Counted from the first letter of the stretch, positions 20,477-31,304 are shown. The stretch is DNA of 64,000 bases from Marinobacter sp. SS5-14b (GCF_030541005.1 NZ_JASSVM010000001.1:372001-436000); one strand, 5' to 3'. The notes: generated by a model not told the origin, from the letters alone. A program made the numbers and translations.

Positions 20477-21937
20477 ATGGAGACATCCTGCGATCTTATG
20501 CTGTTTGGTGCATCCGGTGACCTTGCGCAGCGAAAGCTGTTTCCGGCGCTCTATCAGTTGGATCGGGCCGGCTTGCTTGCGCCGGAAAGTCGTATTCTGG
20601 CCATTGCCAGACGAGACACAGCGGCTGAAGCATTTCGCGAGGCGTTGCTGGTAAAGCTTGAGGCGTTGGTGAGGGCCGGTGAGTTCGATCGGGAATTGGC
20701 CGGCCGGTTTGTCGCAAGGGTTGACTATCTGCGCCTCGATTTTACGGACACCGACGGTTTTCTGGCCTTGAATGCCTGGCGAAACCCCGGCAATCACCTC
20801 ATTGTGTACATGGCGACGCCGCCGGGAATGTACGGTGTCATTGCCCGCAATCTGCGTGCCCAGGGCTGTTGCACTGAACGCACCCGGGTGGTGGTGGAGA
20901 AGCCGATCGGCCATGACCTTGAGTCATCCAGAGTCATTAACGACGAGCTGGCCGAGGTGTATCACGAAAGCCAGTTGTTCCGTATTGATCATTATCTGGG
21001 CAAGGAGACGGTCCAGAACCTGATCGCCCTTCGTTTTGCCAACAACCTCTTTGCCTCTCAGTGGGATCAGAACCATATCTCTCATGTCGAAATTACCGTT
21101 GCCGAGAGTATGGGCATTGAGGGGCGTTGGGGGTATTTCGATCAGGCGGGTCAGATCCGTGACATGATCCAGAACCACCTGTTGCAGCTACTTTGCCTGA
21201 TCGCAATGGATCCTCCTGCAGATCTGTCGGCTGATAGCATTCGCGATGAAAAGGTGAAAGTGCTCAAGGCCCTGAAACGGATTACGCCAGACATCATGGA
21301 GCAATATGTTGTAAGGGGTCAGTACACGGCAGGTACCAGTAATGGTCAATCGGTGCCTGGCTACCTTGAGGAAGAGAGCGCTGACAAATCGAGTGAAACC
21401 GAAACCTTTGTCGCGTTGAAGGTGGAAATCGATAATTGGAGATGGTCCGGGGTACCCTTTTACATCCGAACGGGTAAACGTATGCCGGAGAAGATGTCTC
21501 AGATCATCATCCACTTCAAGCCCGCACCGCATTATATTTTTGACCCGGATCAGAAGCATCTGGCCAACAATAAGCTGATTATTCGTTTACAGCCCGATGA
21601 AGGTATGGCCCTGAAGATTTTAACCAAAGATCAGGGCCTGGATAAGGGAATGCGGTTGCGCCAGGGGCCTCTTGAACTGACCTTTTCCGAAACCTTTGAT
21701 ACCGACCGGATACCGGATGCCTATGAGCGCCTTTTGTGGGAGGTGATGCGGGGCAATCAGTATTTGTTTGTGCGTCGGGACGAAGTCGAATACGCCTGGC
21801 GCTGGGTTGATCAGGTTATCCGTAACTGGCACGAAAGCGGTGAACCACCGAAGCGTTATGCAGCGGGTACCTGGGGGCCGGTTGCATCCATTGCCATGAT
21901 CACACGGGACGGCAGGAGCTGGTATGAAGATGTCTGA
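20477..21937 (+). CDS. zwf: Glucose-6-phosphate 1-dehydrogenase
   Basis: Oxidises glucose 6-phosphate to 6-phosphogluconolactone, making NADPH and feeding the Entner-Doudoroff route. It has 486 residues. The nucleotide site is [11 protein letters not shown] at 11-21, the substrate signature RIDHYLGKE is at 169-177, and FYIRTGKRM lies near 330. Its last 14 bases overlap pgl, showing tight coupling. It is the first gene of zwf-pgl-eda, divergent from hexR. Confidence 0.97.
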   Translation: METSCDLMLFGASGDLAQRKLFPALYQLDRAGLLAPESRILAIARRDTAAEAFREALLVKLEALVRAGEFDRELAGRFVARVDYLRLDFTDTDGFLALNAWRNPGNHLIVYMATPPGMYGVIARNLRAQGCCTERTRVVVEKPIGHDLESSRVINDELAEVYHESQLFRIDHYLGKETVQNLIALRFANNLFASQWDQNHISHVEITVAESMGIEGRWGYFDQAGQIRDMIQNHLLQLLCLIAMDPPADLSADSIRDEKVKVLKALKRITPDIMEQYVVRGQYTAGTSNGQSVPGYLEEESADKSSETETFVALKVEIDNWRWSGVPFYIRTGKRMPEKMSQIIIHFKPAPHYIFDPDQKHLANNKLIIRLQPDEGMALKILTKDQGLDKGMRLRQGPLELTFSETFDTDRIPDAYERLLWEVMRGNQYLFVRRDEVEYAWRWVDQVIRNWHESGEPPKRYAAGTWGPVASIAMITRDGRSWYEDV

Positions 21938-22643
21938 GCTTCATTTGCCGGTGGGTATAGAAACCTGCTCGATGGAGACGGCGGAATCCGTTGCCGGGGT
22001 GCTTGCTGAGGATGTTGCCCGGTTTTTGAAGCGGCGCCTTGATCAGGCTCGGGAGGCGACTCTCGTTGTCTCCGGCGGTTCAACCCCGCTGCCGTTTTTT
22101 CGGGCGTTGCGGGAGAAGCATCTGGACTGGGCCAGAGTAAAGGTCGTGCTGGCAGATGAACGCTGGGTACCGGAGAGTGATCCGGCGAGTAATACGGCTC
22201 TTGTGAAACAGCATTTACTGCAAGGGCGGGCGGGTGCAGCCCAGTTCGTTTCACTCATGCAGCCCGGCCCAGACCCAGTAAGCGCATTGCCTGCGATGGA
22301 TGCTGCCGCAGGCACCTTGCCTCTGCCGCTGGATGTTGTCGTTCTGGGGATGGGCAATGATGGCCATGCCGCATCGCTGTTTCCGGATGCCCCCGAGCTG
22401 TCTGATGCCATGGACAGTGCCGGAACCCGAAAGGTCGCGGTGATGACGCCGCCGTCCCAGGCGCAAGTGCGGGTAACACTGACGATGCCGGTTTTGGCCC
22501 GTGCTCGCTTTACAGCTCTGCACCTGAAAGGTGAGAGCAAGCTCGACACACTGAGCCGGGCTGCGGATAACCCGGCTGACTGGAAAGCCATGCCGGTTCG
22601 GGCCTTTCTCAAGCCCGGGCTGAAAGTGTATTGGAGCCCCTGA
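21924..22643 (+). CDS. pgl: 6-phosphogluconolactonase
   Basis: Hydrolyses 6-phosphogluconolactone to 6-phosphogluconate, between the Zwf and Edd steps. The 239 residues match the DevB/SOL type: [15 protein letters not shown] near 50, [15 protein letters not shown] near 75, [14 protein letters not shown] near 140. AGGAG five bases before ATG 21924 supports that start; ATG 21930 is close by. It overlaps zwf by 14 bases, and eda follows after 33 bases. Confidence 0.95.
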   Translation: MKMSELHLPVGIETCSMETAESVAGVLAEDVARFLKRRLDQAREATLVVSGGSTPLPFFRALREKHLDWARVKVVLADERWVPESDPASNTALVKQHLLQGRAGAAQFVSLMQPGPDPVSALPAMDAAAGTLPLPLDVVVLGMGNDGHAASLFPDAPELSDAMDSAGTRKVAVMTPPSQAQVRVTLTMPVLARARFTALHLKGESKLDTLSRAADNPADWKAMPVRAFLKPGLKVYWSP

Positions 22644-22676
22644 GCCAGACCCTGGCCCTGTATTACGGAGCGCGTT

Positions 22677-23336
22677 ATGCCCCAGCTATCTGAAGAGCAC
22701 AAGGCACAGATTCAGGCCGCATTTATGGCCTCACCGCTGATTCCGGTGATTACCATCCATCGTCCGGAAGATGCGGTTCCGCTCTGTCGTGCCCTGGTGG
22801 CCGGTGGAATCAACGTACTGGAAATCACCCTGAGAACCGAGTTTGGCGTTGCCGCCATTCGCGATGTGCGTAAAGCGTTGCCGGAAGCGTTGGTCGGTGC
22901 CGGAACGGTTACCGGAATCGGTCAGTATCGGGAGGTGGAAGCAGCGGGTGCCCAGTTTGTGATTACGCCGGGAGTCACCGAAGCAATACTGGAGTTTGGT
23001 GTGACATCTGAAGCGCCACTGCTGCCCGGGATTGCTACGGCGTCTGAGTTAATGATGGGGTATATCCACGGTTACCGGCACTTCAAGTTTTTCCCGGCGG
23101 AGGTCTCGGGTGGAATTCCAGCGCTGAATGCCTTTGCCGGGCCCTTCCCGGACGTCATGTTTTGCCCGACCGGCGGCATTCGGAGAGACACGGCGTCCAG
23201 CTACCTCGAGCTGGCCAATGTCGCCGCTGTTGGTGGCTCCTGGCTGACGCCGGCTGCGGCTATCGAGGCCAAAGACTGGGCGGCGATTGCTGAGATCGCA
23301 CGCTCCAGTCTGAAGGATATTCGGCGAGGGAAGTAG
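22677..23336 (+). CDS. eda: KDPG/KHG aldolase
   Basis: Splits 2-keto-3-deoxy-6-phosphogluconate into pyruvate and glyceraldehyde 3-phosphate, the last Entner-Doudoroff step. It has 219 residues. The Schiff-base lysine is Lys137 in FKFFPAEVSGG, with LEITLRTE near 45 and CPTGGI near 163. A GGAG site precedes the ATG. It ends seven bases before the converging pyk stop with no terminator between. Confidence 0.96.
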   Translation: MPQLSEEHKAQIQAAFMASPLIPVITIHRPEDAVPLCRALVAGGINVLEITLRTEFGVAAIRDVRKALPEALVGAGTVTGIGQYREVEAAGAQFVITPGVTEAILEFGVTSEAPLLPGIATASELMMGYIHGYRHFKFFPAEVSGGIPALNAFAGPFPDVMFCPTGGIRRDTASSYLELANVAAVGGSWLTPAAAIEAKDWAAIAEIARSSLKDIRRGK

Positions 23337-23343
23337 CCAGACG

Positions 23344-24792
23344 CTACTGGATCTGGTCGCCCACCCGCACGATTTTCATGGTGTTGGTGCCACCCTGTGC
23401 GTTGACGTAGTCACCCTTGGTAACCACCACCAGGTCGTCGTCAGTTACGACACCACGGTTGATTAGCTCAGACAAGGCCAGAACATTGACCTGGTCGTTG
23501 GGATGCTCAGCGGAATCAAAAGGAACCGTCTGAACGCCGCGGAAAAGGGCAACGCGATGCTGGGTCGAGTGATGTCGTGAAAACGCAAAAATCGGCAGGC
23601 TCGACTTGATCCGGGACATCAGCAGCGGCGTGGCACCGGTCTCCGTCAGGCAGATAATGGCGGTGACACCCTTGAGGTGATTGGCTGCATACATGGCTGA
23701 CAGCGCAATGGCCTCATCGACTTTTTCCATGCTTTCGTTGATGCGATGCTTCGATTGGTGCATGGAGGGGTGGCGCTCGGCACCCATGCAGATCCTCACC
23801 ATTGCCTCAACGGCTTCCAGGGGGTAGTCGCCAACGGCCGTCTCGGCAGACAACATAACGGCATCGGTATAGTCCATAACCGCGTTGGCGACGTCCGATA
23901 CTTCCGCCCGTGTCGGCATCGGGTTGGTGATCATCGACTCCATCATCTGAGTGGCAGTAATCACGACACGATTAAGGACCCGTGCCCGAGCGATAATGTG
24001 CTTCTGCACTGCCACCAGTTCGGCGTCACCAATCTCTACCGCCAGATCGCCACGAGCAACCATCACGGCATCGGAGGCTTCGATGACGGCATCCAGCGCG
24101 ACCGTGTCATGGGCCAGCTCAGCCCTTTCGATTTTGGCTACCAGACCCGCATTGGAGCCTGCGTCTTTCAGTAACTGGCGGGCCACATGCATGTCTTCGG
24201 CGGTGCGCACGAACGACACCGCAACATAGTCTGCACCGAGTTTGGCGGCAGTTACGATGTCTTGCCGGTCTTTGTCGGTCAGGGCGTCGGCCGACAGGCC
24301 GCCACCGCGCTTGTTAAGACCTTTGTTGTTGGACAAGGGCCCACCAATGAGCACCCTGGAGGTGATGCTGTGACTGTCTATTGACGTGACTTCCATTTCG
24401 ATCCGACCATCATCCAGCACCAGGATATCGCCCGGGGATACGTCGTTGATCAGTTCTTCGTAATCAATACCGACGCACTGTTCTGTGCCGGCTTCTTTGT
24501 CCATAGCGGCATCAAGCACAAAAGTCTGGCCGCGCTGCAGGGTTATCTTGTTATTGGCGAAGCGGGCGATTCTCAGTTTCGGGCCCTGGAGATCGGCGAG
24601 CAGAGCCACGAAGCGGCCTTGTGCCTTGGCCGTTTGGCGCACCCGGCGAGCTCGTTCCATATGCTCTTCGGCGCTGCCATGGGAAAAGTTCAGGCGGGTG
24701 ACGTCGACGCCGGCAGCAATGATCCCCGCCAGGGCTTCCTCACCGTCAGTAGCGGGGCCGAGTGTGGCAACAATTTTGGTGCGCCTGAGCAT
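23344..24792 (-). CDS. pyk: Pyruvate kinase
   Basis: Makes ATP and pyruvate from phosphoenolpyruvate. It has 482 residues, the PykA-type size. Motifs include TRLNFSHGS near 33, the catalytic-lysine region [12 protein letters not shown] near 218, [12 protein letters not shown] near 245, and [12 protein letters not shown] near 275. The C-terminal regulatory domain is complete. AAGGAC precedes the ATG. It is divergent from edd-glk, sharing a 121-bp intergenic region, which suggests joint control with the Entner-Doudoroff genes. Confidence 0.96.
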   Translation of the reverse strand: MLRRTKIVATLGPATDGEEALAGIIAAGVDVTRLNFSHGSAEEHMERARRVRQTAKAQGRFVALLADLQGPKLRIARFANNKITLQRGQTFVLDAAMDKEAGTEQCVGIDYEELINDVSPGDILVLDDGRIEMEVTSIDSHSITSRVLIGGPLSNNKGLNKRGGGLSADALTDKDRQDIVTAAKLGADYVAVSFVRTAEDMHVARQLLKDAGSNAGLVAKIERAELAHDTVALDAVIEASDAVMVARGDLAVEIGDAELVAVQKHIIARARVLNRVVITATQMMESMITNPMPTRAEVSDVANAVMDYTDAVMLSAETAVGDYPLEAVEAMVRICMGAERHPSMHQSKHRINESMEKVDEAIALSAMYAANHLKGVTAIICLTETGATPLLMSRIKSSLPIFAFSRHHSTQHRVALFRGVQTVPFDSAEHPNDQVNVLALSELINRGVVTDDDLVVVTKGDYVNAQGGTNTMKIVRVGDQIQ

Positions 24793-24875
24793 AGTGTTTG
24801 TCCTTAACGTGTGTCGTAATCAATAAATGGATTGAGTATGGTTGATTGAACCGGAATGACAGTCTCTAAGGAAGT

Positions 24876-24890
24876 ACACTTACGTAGTGT
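24876..24890. promoter_or_regulatory. Palindrome between pyk and edd, candidate operator
   Basis: ACACT-TACGT-AGTGT, perfect 5-bp arms with the self-complementary core TACGTA, 24 bp before the edd start and within the shared pyk/edd promoter region. HexR is a plausible ligand, since it controls edd in relatives; not shown by sequence alone. Confidence 0.4.
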
Positions 24891-24913
24891 GTCCATTAAC
24901 GTGGGAGAGCGCC

Positions 24914-26734
24914 ATGCAGCCTGTGATTTTGAAGGTGACCAACCGGATTATCGAGCGAAGCCGGGCTACGCGCCAGGGCTACCTGGCCAGAATGTACGCG
25001 CTCAGAGACCAGGATCCCCATCGGGGCACCCTGTCCTGCGGTAATCTGGCCCATGGGTTTGCCGCTTGCCAGCCCGGTGACAAGGATGCCCTCAAGCTGA
25101 TGAACCGGGCCAATGTGGCCATTGTCTCCGCTTATAACGATATGTTGTCGGCCCATCAGCCCTACCATCGGTTTCCGGATATTATCCGGGAGGCGGCGCA
25201 TGGTATGGGCTCAGTGGCCCAGTTCGCCGGCGGCACTCCCGCCATGTGTGACGGCGTTACCCAGGGGCAGCCGGGCATGGAGCTCAGTCTCTTTTCCCGG
25301 GACACCATAGCAATGAGCACGGCGGTGGCACTCAGTCACAACATGTTTGATGCGATTACCTTACTGGGTATCTGTGACAAAATTGTGCCAGGGTTGTTGA
25401 TTGGCGCGCTGAGTTTCGGGCATTTACCAACGATACTGATACCGGCGGGCCCTATGCCCTCAGGGCTTCCCAACAAAGAAAAACAGCGGGTTCGACAGCT
25501 CTATGCCGAAGGCAAGATTGGCCGTGATGAACTTCTGGAAGCCGAAAGCGCGTCTTACCATAGCCCCGGTACCTGCACCTTCTACGGTACGGCCAACAGT
25601 AACCAGATGCTGGTGGAATTCATGGGCCTGCACCTGCCCGGTGCAGCGTTTATCCACCCGGATACCCCGTTGCGGGACGCTCTGACGCGCTCTGCCACCG
25701 AACAGGTAATACGCCTCTCCCGACCTCAGGGCGGCAAGCTCGGGCTGGCGGATATGGTGGATGAAAAGGCAATCGTGAACGCGCTCGTGGCGCTGCTGGT
25801 CACCGGGGGTTCCACTAATCACACCATCCACTGGATAGCCATCGCCAGGGCAGCCGGCATCCTCATCGACTGGAATGACTACGCCGAGTTGTCGTCGGCT
25901 GTGCCCTCCTTAACCCGCATTTACCCCAACGGCCAGGAAGATATCAATGCGTTTCATGAGGCGGGCGGCACGCCGTTTTTGATTCAGGAGTTGCTGAATG
26001 CCGGCTATCTGCATGAGGACGTTCAGACGGTGATGGGGCCAGGCCTTGACCAGTACACCCGAATGCCAGCGCTTGGCGGCGAGGGTCTGGAATGGCAGGC
26101 AGCGTCCCGTGACAGTCTTCGGCCCGATGTACTGAGTAGCGTTGCCCGACCGTTTGCCCCGGATGGTGGCCTGAAGGTGCTTGAGGGAAATCTCGGCCGG
26201 GGCGTGATTAAAGTATCGGCGGTGGCACCGGAGCACCATTGTGTGGAAGCCCCCGCTGTGGTGTTTGATGACCAGAACGAATTAAAAGCCGCCTTTGAAG
26301 CAGGTGATCTGGATCGTGACTGCGTGGTTGTGGTGCGCTTTCAGGGCCCGAAAGCCAATGGCATGCCGGAGTTGCACAAACTCACGCCTTACCTGGGGGT
26401 ACTTCAGGATCGCGGCTTTCGGGTGGGGTTGGTGACGGACGGCAGAATGTCTGGCGCTTCGGGCAAGGTTCCGGCGGCCATCCATGTCTATCCTGAAGCT
26501 CTGGAGGGAGGGCCACTGGCAAGGGTGCAGAACGGTGATGTGATTCGCATTGATGCCGACGGGTCGCAGCTGAGCGTACAACTGGATGACGCGACCCTGG
26601 CGTCGAGAGTGTGTGCGAAAAAAGACCTGGCGGGCCAGCATCAGGGCTACGGCCGCGAATTATTCGGCTGGATGCGCCGAGATGCGGGTAACCCTGAGCA
26701 GGGCGCCAGTGTGTTCTGGGGGCATGAGGGGTGA
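24914..26734 (+). CDS. edd: 6-phosphogluconate dehydratase
   Basis: Iron-sulfur dehydratase turning 6-phosphogluconate into KDPG. It has 606 residues and aligns by eye with E. coli Edd throughout: [13 protein letters not shown] at the start, [13 protein letters not shown] near 45, [10 protein letters not shown] near 120, CDKIVPG near 160, [14 protein letters not shown] near 228, [13 protein letters not shown] near 515. The start [11 protein letters not shown] has GGGAG six bases ahead; an in-frame upstream ATG adds nine unmatched residues. It overlaps glk by four bases. Confidence 0.97.
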   Translation: MQPVILKVTNRIIERSRATRQGYLARMYALRDQDPHRGTLSCGNLAHGFAACQPGDKDALKLMNRANVAIVSAYNDMLSAHQPYHRFPDIIREAAHGMGSVAQFAGGTPAMCDGVTQGQPGMELSLFSRDTIAMSTAVALSHNMFDAITLLGICDKIVPGLLIGALSFGHLPTILIPAGPMPSGLPNKEKQRVRQLYAEGKIGRDELLEAESASYHSPGTCTFYGTANSNQMLVEFMGLHLPGAAFIHPDTPLRDALTRSATEQVIRLSRPQGGKLGLADMVDEKAIVNALVALLVTGGSTNHTIHWIAIARAAGILIDWNDYAELSSAVPSLTRIYPNGQEDINAFHEAGGTPFLIQELLNAGYLHEDVQTVMGPGLDQYTRMPALGGEGLEWQAASRDSLRPDVLSSVARPFAPDGGLKVLEGNLGRGVIKVSAVAPEHHCVEAPAVVFDDQNELKAAFEAGDLDRDCVVVVRFQGPKANGMPELHKLTPYLGVLQDRGFRVGLVTDGRMSGASGKVPAAIHVYPEALEGGPLARVQNGDVIRIDADGSQLSVQLDDATLASRVCAKKDLAGQHQGYGRELFGWMRRDAGNPEQGASVFWGHEG

Positions 26735-27696
26735 CAGCCAACACCTGTATTCTGGTTGGCGACATCGGTGGAACGCATGCGCGCTTTGCATTAGCAAAAC
26801 AAGCAGGCGGAGGGCTTGAGTGTATTCAGGTGCTGCGCTGTGCTGATTATTCCGGGCCAGAAGCGGCGATAGCGGATTTTATGGGGCGGGCTAACGGGCC
26901 GGAAGTGCTGGCGGCTTGTTTTGCGGTGGCCGCGCCCGTGGCCGGTGATACGGTGTCGATGACCAATAACCACTGGGTGTTTGATCGTCCTTCTATCCAG
27001 CGGCGTTTTGGCTGGCAGCAGTTCCTGCTGGTAAACGACTATATCGCCATGGCGCTGGGTGTCCTTCAGGTGCCCGAAGCAACGCTCATTCGCCTCGGTG
27101 GCGGGGCGCCGGACAAACGTCGCCCTAAACTGATCCTGGGGCCTGGCACAGGGTTAGGGGTTTCGGCGCTGGTGCCCTCACATCAGGGCTGGTTGCCATT
27201 GGCCACGGAAGGGGGGCATGTCGACTTTGCTCCGGGGGATGAAACCGAGGCGAGCATTCTTGGCCGGTTGCGGGCGCAGTTTGGCCGGGTGTCGGTAGAG
27301 CGGCTTCTGTGCGGACCGGGCCTGGTGAATCTTTACCGTGAGCTGGCAGTCGTCAGAGGCAGGCCGGCTACTCTGAGTCTTGCTGAGGACATCTCCGCTG
27401 CGGCCTTGGCCGGAGTTGACACCCTGGCCGTTGAGACCCTGCAGCGCTTTTGCACCATCCTCGGCAGGGTGGCGGGCAATGCTGTGTTGACACTGGGCGC
27501 CTACGGCGGCGTGTATCTGAGCGGGGGCATGGTGCCGGCAATGCTCCCGTTTTTTCTTGGCAGTGGCTTCAGGGAAGAATTCGAAAACAAGGGCAGGATG
27601 ACGCCGTTGCTGGCTCAGACTCCGGTGTGGGTGGTGACCGATCCCTGTACTGGATTGTACGGTGCGGCGTCGGCACTCGAACTTCCGGAGGCCTGA
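26731..27696 (+). CDS. glk: Glucokinase
   Basis: Phosphorylates glucose with ATP, feeding Zwf. It has 321 residues of the Glk family: phosphate loop [14 protein letters not shown] at 8-21, [11 protein letters not shown] near 137, [11 protein letters not shown] near 157, GGVYLSGGM near 258. Translation starts at a GTG sharing the GTGA overlap with the edd stop, so the two are coupled. With edd and zwf-pgl-eda it completes glucose-to-pyruvate conversion in this window. Confidence 0.95.
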   Translation: MTANTCILVGDIGGTHARFALAKQAGGGLECIQVLRCADYSGPEAAIADFMGRANGPEVLAACFAVAAPVAGDTVSMTNNHWVFDRPSIQRRFGWQQFLLVNDYIAMALGVLQVPEATLIRLGGGAPDKRRPKLILGPGTGLGVSALVPSHQGWLPLATEGGHVDFAPGDETEASILGRLRAQFGRVSVERLLCGPGLVNLYRELAVVRGRPATLSLAEDISAAALAGVDTLAVETLQRFCTILGRVAGNAVLTLGAYGGVYLSGGMVPAMLPFFLGSGFREEFENKGRMTPLLAQTPVWVVTDPCTGLYGAASALELPEA

Positions 27697-27698
27697 TC

Positions 27699-28301
27699 GT
27701 GGAATCGCATAAGGATGAGTTGGCGAGTCTTGGTTTTGTTCAACTGGTGTCTCGCGTGCGCGCCTGCACACTGTGCCGTCAAAAACTACCCCATGAGCCT
27801 CGCCCGGTGGTTCAGTTGTCGGAATCGTCGCGCATCCTGATTGTCGGGCAGGCGCCGGGCAGGAAGGTGCATGAAACCGGTGTGCCGTTCAATGACCCCA
27901 GTGGTGACAGGCTCCGGCAGTGGATGGGTATAGGGCGTGACGCTTTTTACGATGAAAGCCGCGTGGCGATTCTACCCATGGGGTTTTGCTTTCCCGGTAC
28001 CGGGAAATCCGGTGATTTGCCGCCGCTCCCGGAATGCGCGGACACCTGGCGGGAGGCATTGCTGGCAAGGCTCCGGCATGTTGAACTGACCCTGGTGATT
28101 GGCCAGTATGCCCAGGCTTGGCACCTGCCGGATAACAGGCGCCTGGTGACGGATAACGTGCAGGCCTGGCGGGAATATTGGCCCAGGCTTCTCCCAATGC
28201 CGCATCCCAGCCCCCGGAATAACCTGTGGCTGAGGCGAAACCCCTGGTTTGAGAACGAGGTTTTGCCCCGGCTACAGGCGCGGGTCAGCCAACTACTGTG
28301 A
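27699..28301 (+). CDS. Uracil-DNA glycosylase-like family protein
   Basis: A 200-residue protein of the family 4/5-like uracil-DNA glycosylase superfamily. The N-terminal catalytic-type motif is GQAPGRKVHETGVPFNDPSG near residue 50 and the C-terminal one is MPHPSPRNNLWL near 167, both superfamily marks. Only one CxxC pair (CTLC near 20) is seen, so the four-cysteine iron-sulfur cluster of true family 4 enzymes seems absent. The start is GTG 27699 with GGAGG seven bases upstream and only two bases after glk stops, so it is the third gene of the edd operon. Activity is unknown. Its stop overlaps the converging glpD stop by nine bases. Confidence 0.75.
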   Translation: MESHKDELASLGFVQLVSRVRACTLCRQKLPHEPRPVVQLSESSRILIVGQAPGRKVHETGVPFNDPSGDRLRQWMGIGRDAFYDESRVAILPMGFCFPGTGKSGDLPPLPECADTWREALLARLRHVELTLVIGQYAQAWHLPDNRRLVTDNVQAWREYWPRLLPMPHPSPRNNLWLRRNPWFENEVLPRLQARVSQLL

Positions 28302-29867
28302 CAGGGCCGGGCCAGCGCATTCAGAGGAAAAGCGCGGTGATGTCTCACAGATATAAGCACCGAGCATGCGTTTTTGTTCTTCCGTGATATACAGGCCTTG
28401 CTTGGTTCTGCGCCACAGGATGTCGTCGGGCGTCAGTGCCCATTCGTTGAAAATCAGATAATCCACTTCCTTTTGGCTCAGCGTGTCGGTGTACCAGTGG
28501 CCCATATCTTCCTGCCGGTTTGCATCACGGAGGATGTTATAGCTTTCGGTGCCGTAACTGCGCACGAAGCGGTGAATAACCGGCTGGTGCAGCCAGGGGA
28601 ATTCTTCAGCAAGTTTCAGTGCCAGAGCTTCCTGGGACTGGAAATCCCCTCCTGGCAATAGTGCCTTGCGTGTCCAGGACCGGCCGGCGCCCGGGAAATA
28701 TTTGCAGACCTGGTCGGTCACTGCTTCTGCCAATTTTCGGTAGGTGGTGATTTTGCCCCCAAAAACTGAAACCAGGGGTGGCTGGCCGTTGTCATCGTTT
28801 ACTTCGTAGGAATAGTCTCGTGAAGCGGACTGCGCTGTGCCGCCCTCTTCGTCCATCAGTGGGCGAACCCCGGAATAACTCCAGGCGACATCGTCTGCTG
28901 TCAGCTGTCTGCGAAAGTATTGGTTTACAATATCAAGCAGGTACTCGGTTTCAGCGGGCGAGATACAGGCTTCCGAGGGATTCCCTTCATAGTCCACATC
29001 GGTGGTTCCGATCAGTGAAAAGTTGTCCTCGTAGGGGATGACAAACACAATCCGCTGGTCTTCATTCTGCAGGATATAAGCCTCAGTGCTCTGGTTAAGC
29101 CTGGGCACCACAATATGGCTGCCCTTAACCATGCGGATCTGTTTGGGTGCTTTGATACCAAGACTTTCGCCAAACAGTCTGCTGACCCACGGCCCCGTTG
29201 CATTCACAATAACGTTGGCTTTCAGGCTGTGGCGGTGGCCGTGCAGGGTGTCTTCCAGGGTGGCCAGCCAATGGCCGTCTTCCCGTTTTGCGCGAATGCA
29301 GCGGGTGCGGGTGAGGATGGTGGCACCCTTGTCTCGGGCTTTGGCGGCCGAGAGAACCACCAACCGGGCGTCGTCTACCCAGCCGTCTGAATATTCGAAA
29401 CCTTTGGTGATTTCAGGCTTCAGAGGGGAGTCTGCACCAAAGCTGATGGTTCGTGAGCCGGGAAGCAGCTCCCGTTTCGCCAGGTGATCGTACAGAAACA
29501 GGCCTGTGCGGATCATCCAGGCTGGCCGCAGGTGGGGCTGATGCGGCAGCCGGAAGCGCATTGGCCACATGATGTGGGGAGCGTTTGCCAGCAGTGCTTC
29601 CCGTTCGGCGAGGGCCTCCCGCACCAGTCGGAACTCATAGTGCTCCAGATAACGCAGGCCACCGTGGATCAGTTTGCTGCTACTGGACGAGGTGGCCGAA
29701 GCCAGATCGTTCATTTCACACAGAACAACGCTGAGGCCCCGCCCGGCGGCGTCCATGGCTATGCCGGTGCCGTTAACGCCGCCACCAATGACCAGAAGGT
29801 CACAGTGGTCGGGGAACCCGCCGAGCGGGGAGGTATTTGTATTGCTTTTGATCTGATCTTCAACCAC
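28293..29867 (-). CDS. glpD: Aerobic glycerol-3-phosphate dehydrogenase
   Basis: Membrane-associated FAD enzyme that oxidises glycerol 3-phosphate to dihydroxyacetone phosphate and passes electrons to quinone. It has 524 residues. The FAD fold is CDLLVIGGGVNGTG near 23, followed by SSSSKLIHGGLRYLEHYEF near 60 and VFGGKITTYRKLAEA near 370. The start is GTG 29867 with AAGGAG about ten bases ahead. No glpF, glpK or glpR is nearby. It lies 19 bases after an ABC-type binding protein gene and is probably cotranscribed with it. Confidence 0.95.
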   Translation of the reverse strand: MVEDQIKSNTNTSPLGGFPDHCDLLVIGGGVNGTGIAMDAAGRGLSVVLCEMNDLASATSSSSSKLIHGGLRYLEHYEFRLVREALAEREALLANAPHIMWPMRFRLPHQPHLRPAWMIRTGLFLYDHLAKRELLPGSRTISFGADSPLKPEITKGFEYSDGWVDDARLVVLSAAKARDKGATILTRTRCIRAKREDGHWLATLEDTLHGHRHSLKANVIVNATGPWVSRLFGESLGIKAPKQIRMVKGSHIVVPRLNQSTEAYILQNEDQRIVFVIPYEDNFSLIGTTDVDYEGNPSEACISPAETEYLLDIVNQYFRRQLTADDVAWSYSGVRPLMDEEGGTAQSASRDYSYEVNDDNGQPPLVSVFGGKITTYRKLAEAVTDQVCKYFPGAGRSWTRKALLPGGDFQSQEALALKLAEEFPWLHQPVIHRFVRSYGTESYNILRDANRQEDMGHWYTDTLSQKEVDYLIFNEWALTPDDILWRRTKQGLYITEEQKRMLGAYICETSPRFSSECAGPALSQ

Positions 29868-29886
29868 TGCTGACTAACTCCTTGTA

Positions 29887-31137
29887 TCAGAGCCGGAGTG
29901 GTTTGCCTGCCTGGCGGCGACGTTCCTCCCACTCTTCTTTGGTCTGGGCTGCCTGTTCTCCCGACATGGCGTCGATGATCTCGAAGTAATCCGAGGCATA
30001 TTCATCGGCCACGATAGCAGCCCGGGGTTTGATTTTTACCACGTAAACCGACTGTACGTTCTGGTGGTCCAGTTCACGCCAGTGCTGTTCGTCTTTCAGG
30101 AAGCTGTATGTGTGGCCTTCCAGTGCGCGGATCACGTTTTCTGTCTTTGTGGTGCCGGCTCTTTCAACGGCATCCTTGTACTGGTACACAATACTGTAGG
30201 CAGAGGCTGCAGAGGAAGAGGGCCGCATCTCATAACGAGACGAAAATGCCTCAACGAAGTCTTTTCCGCGTGAATAATCGTTTTCGTAGGGTAGATTCCA
30301 CACCCATGGGGCAGCTCCGACAACACCCTCCATCATAGTTGGGCCAACTTGCCGTGCCATTCCGAGGGTCAGGTTGGGAACAACCACCTGCATGCGTTTT
30401 GTCAGCCCCATTTCATAAGCGACATTGAGTGCACGCACCATGTCGTCGCCGAACAGCACCAGCATCAGAACCTTGGCATCCGATTCGGCAGCTTGCTCAA
30501 GAGCCTTGCGAAAGTCCGTGATCAAGGCCCGCGGGAACGGCGTTTTTACGCCCGGATGGCGCGCTGTGTCCTGGGTGTTGGAGAACTGGCGAACGGACTC
30601 TTCAACGGACCAGCCCCAGGTGTAATCGGCGGTGATGTAGTAATAGTCGTCATTGGCGTGATGTTGTTGCAGGTATTGGCCGAGGGCCTTGGCGGTCATC
30701 CACGCGTTGTAGGGTTCGCGGAACATGTGGCGGTGTGCTTCACTGCCGGTTGTGGCATTGGAGTAGGTCAGGGTGCCGAAGTAGATGCGGTCTCTTTCTC
30801 TGGAGGCCTTGCCTGAGGCAATGGCTACTGCGCTCGACACGCCACCGAACACCATTTGCACACCGTCCCGGTCGATCAGTTGGGCGGTGTTTTTGGCACC
30901 CCGCTCAGGCTCTCCCCGGGTATTTCGAATAACCAGTTCCAGTGGTTGGCCCAGTACGCCGCCCGCCTGGTTAATTTCTTCAACCGCGAGAAAAGCTCCC
31001 AGCCGTTGCTGTAACCCCTGGTGCTTGTAGCGACCGGTTTCGGGATAGTTCAGACCTATTTTCAGGGTTTCGGCGGATAAGGACGTGCAACCGAAAAAAA
31101 GCAGACATGCCGAGAGCAGGGTAGTCCTGAAAGTCAT
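29887..31137 (-). CDS. ABC transporter substrate-binding protein, branched-chain amino acid/urea type
   Basis: Periplasmic type I binding protein (Leu/Ile/Val or urea/amide family) of 416 residues. A signal peptide (TLLSACLLFFGCTSLSA) is followed by KIGLNYPETGRY, the family's first strand, and the EINQAGGVLGQPLELVIRN motif near residue 55. The ligand cannot be named. No permease or ATPase gene is adjacent. It sits 19 bases upstream of glpD in the same direction, so a link to glycerol-phosphate or lipid breakdown products, or a sensory role, is possible. The 167-bp gap on its other side holds only a weak hairpin. Confidence 0.8.
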   Translation of the reverse strand: MTFRTTLLSACLLFFGCTSLSAETLKIGLNYPETGRYKHQGLQQRLGAFLAVEEINQAGGVLGQPLELVIRNTRGEPERGAKNTAQLIDRDGVQMVFGGVSSAVAIASGKASRERDRIYFGTLTYSNATTGSEAHRHMFREPYNAWMTAKALGQYLQQHHANDDYYYITADYTWGWSVEESVRQFSNTQDTARHPGVKTPFPRALITDFRKALEQAAESDAKVLMLVLFGDDMVRALNVAYEMGLTKRMQVVVPNLTLGMARQVGPTMMEGVVGAAPWVWNLPYENDYSRGKDFVEAFSSRYEMRPSSSAASAYSIVYQYKDAVERAGTTKTENVIRALEGHTYSFLKDEQHWRELDHQNVQSVYVVKIKPRAAIVADEYASDYFEIIDAMSGEQAAQTKEEWEERRRQAGKPLRL

Positions 31138-31252
31138 TCTGGTATGGCCTCCGTTAGTGGATTATCAACCCGTTAGTGTTGTAGGAAAGGCTTGAGTAAT
31201 CGCGTAGTGTCCGCCGGAGGGCGCCTGGCAACAATGGGACTAAAGTGGATAT

Positions 31253-31271
31253 GCCGCGCAGTTTGCGCGGC
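31253..31271 (-). terminator. Hairpin after phaC
   Basis: Perfect 8-bp arms GCCGCGCA and TGCGCGGC with a 3-base loop, 34 bases beyond the phaC stop. No T-tract, so a weak terminator or 3'-end stabiliser. Confidence 0.45.
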
Positions 31272-31304
31272 GTTTGATATACATCAGTTAATGAGAGTGC
31301 CTGG

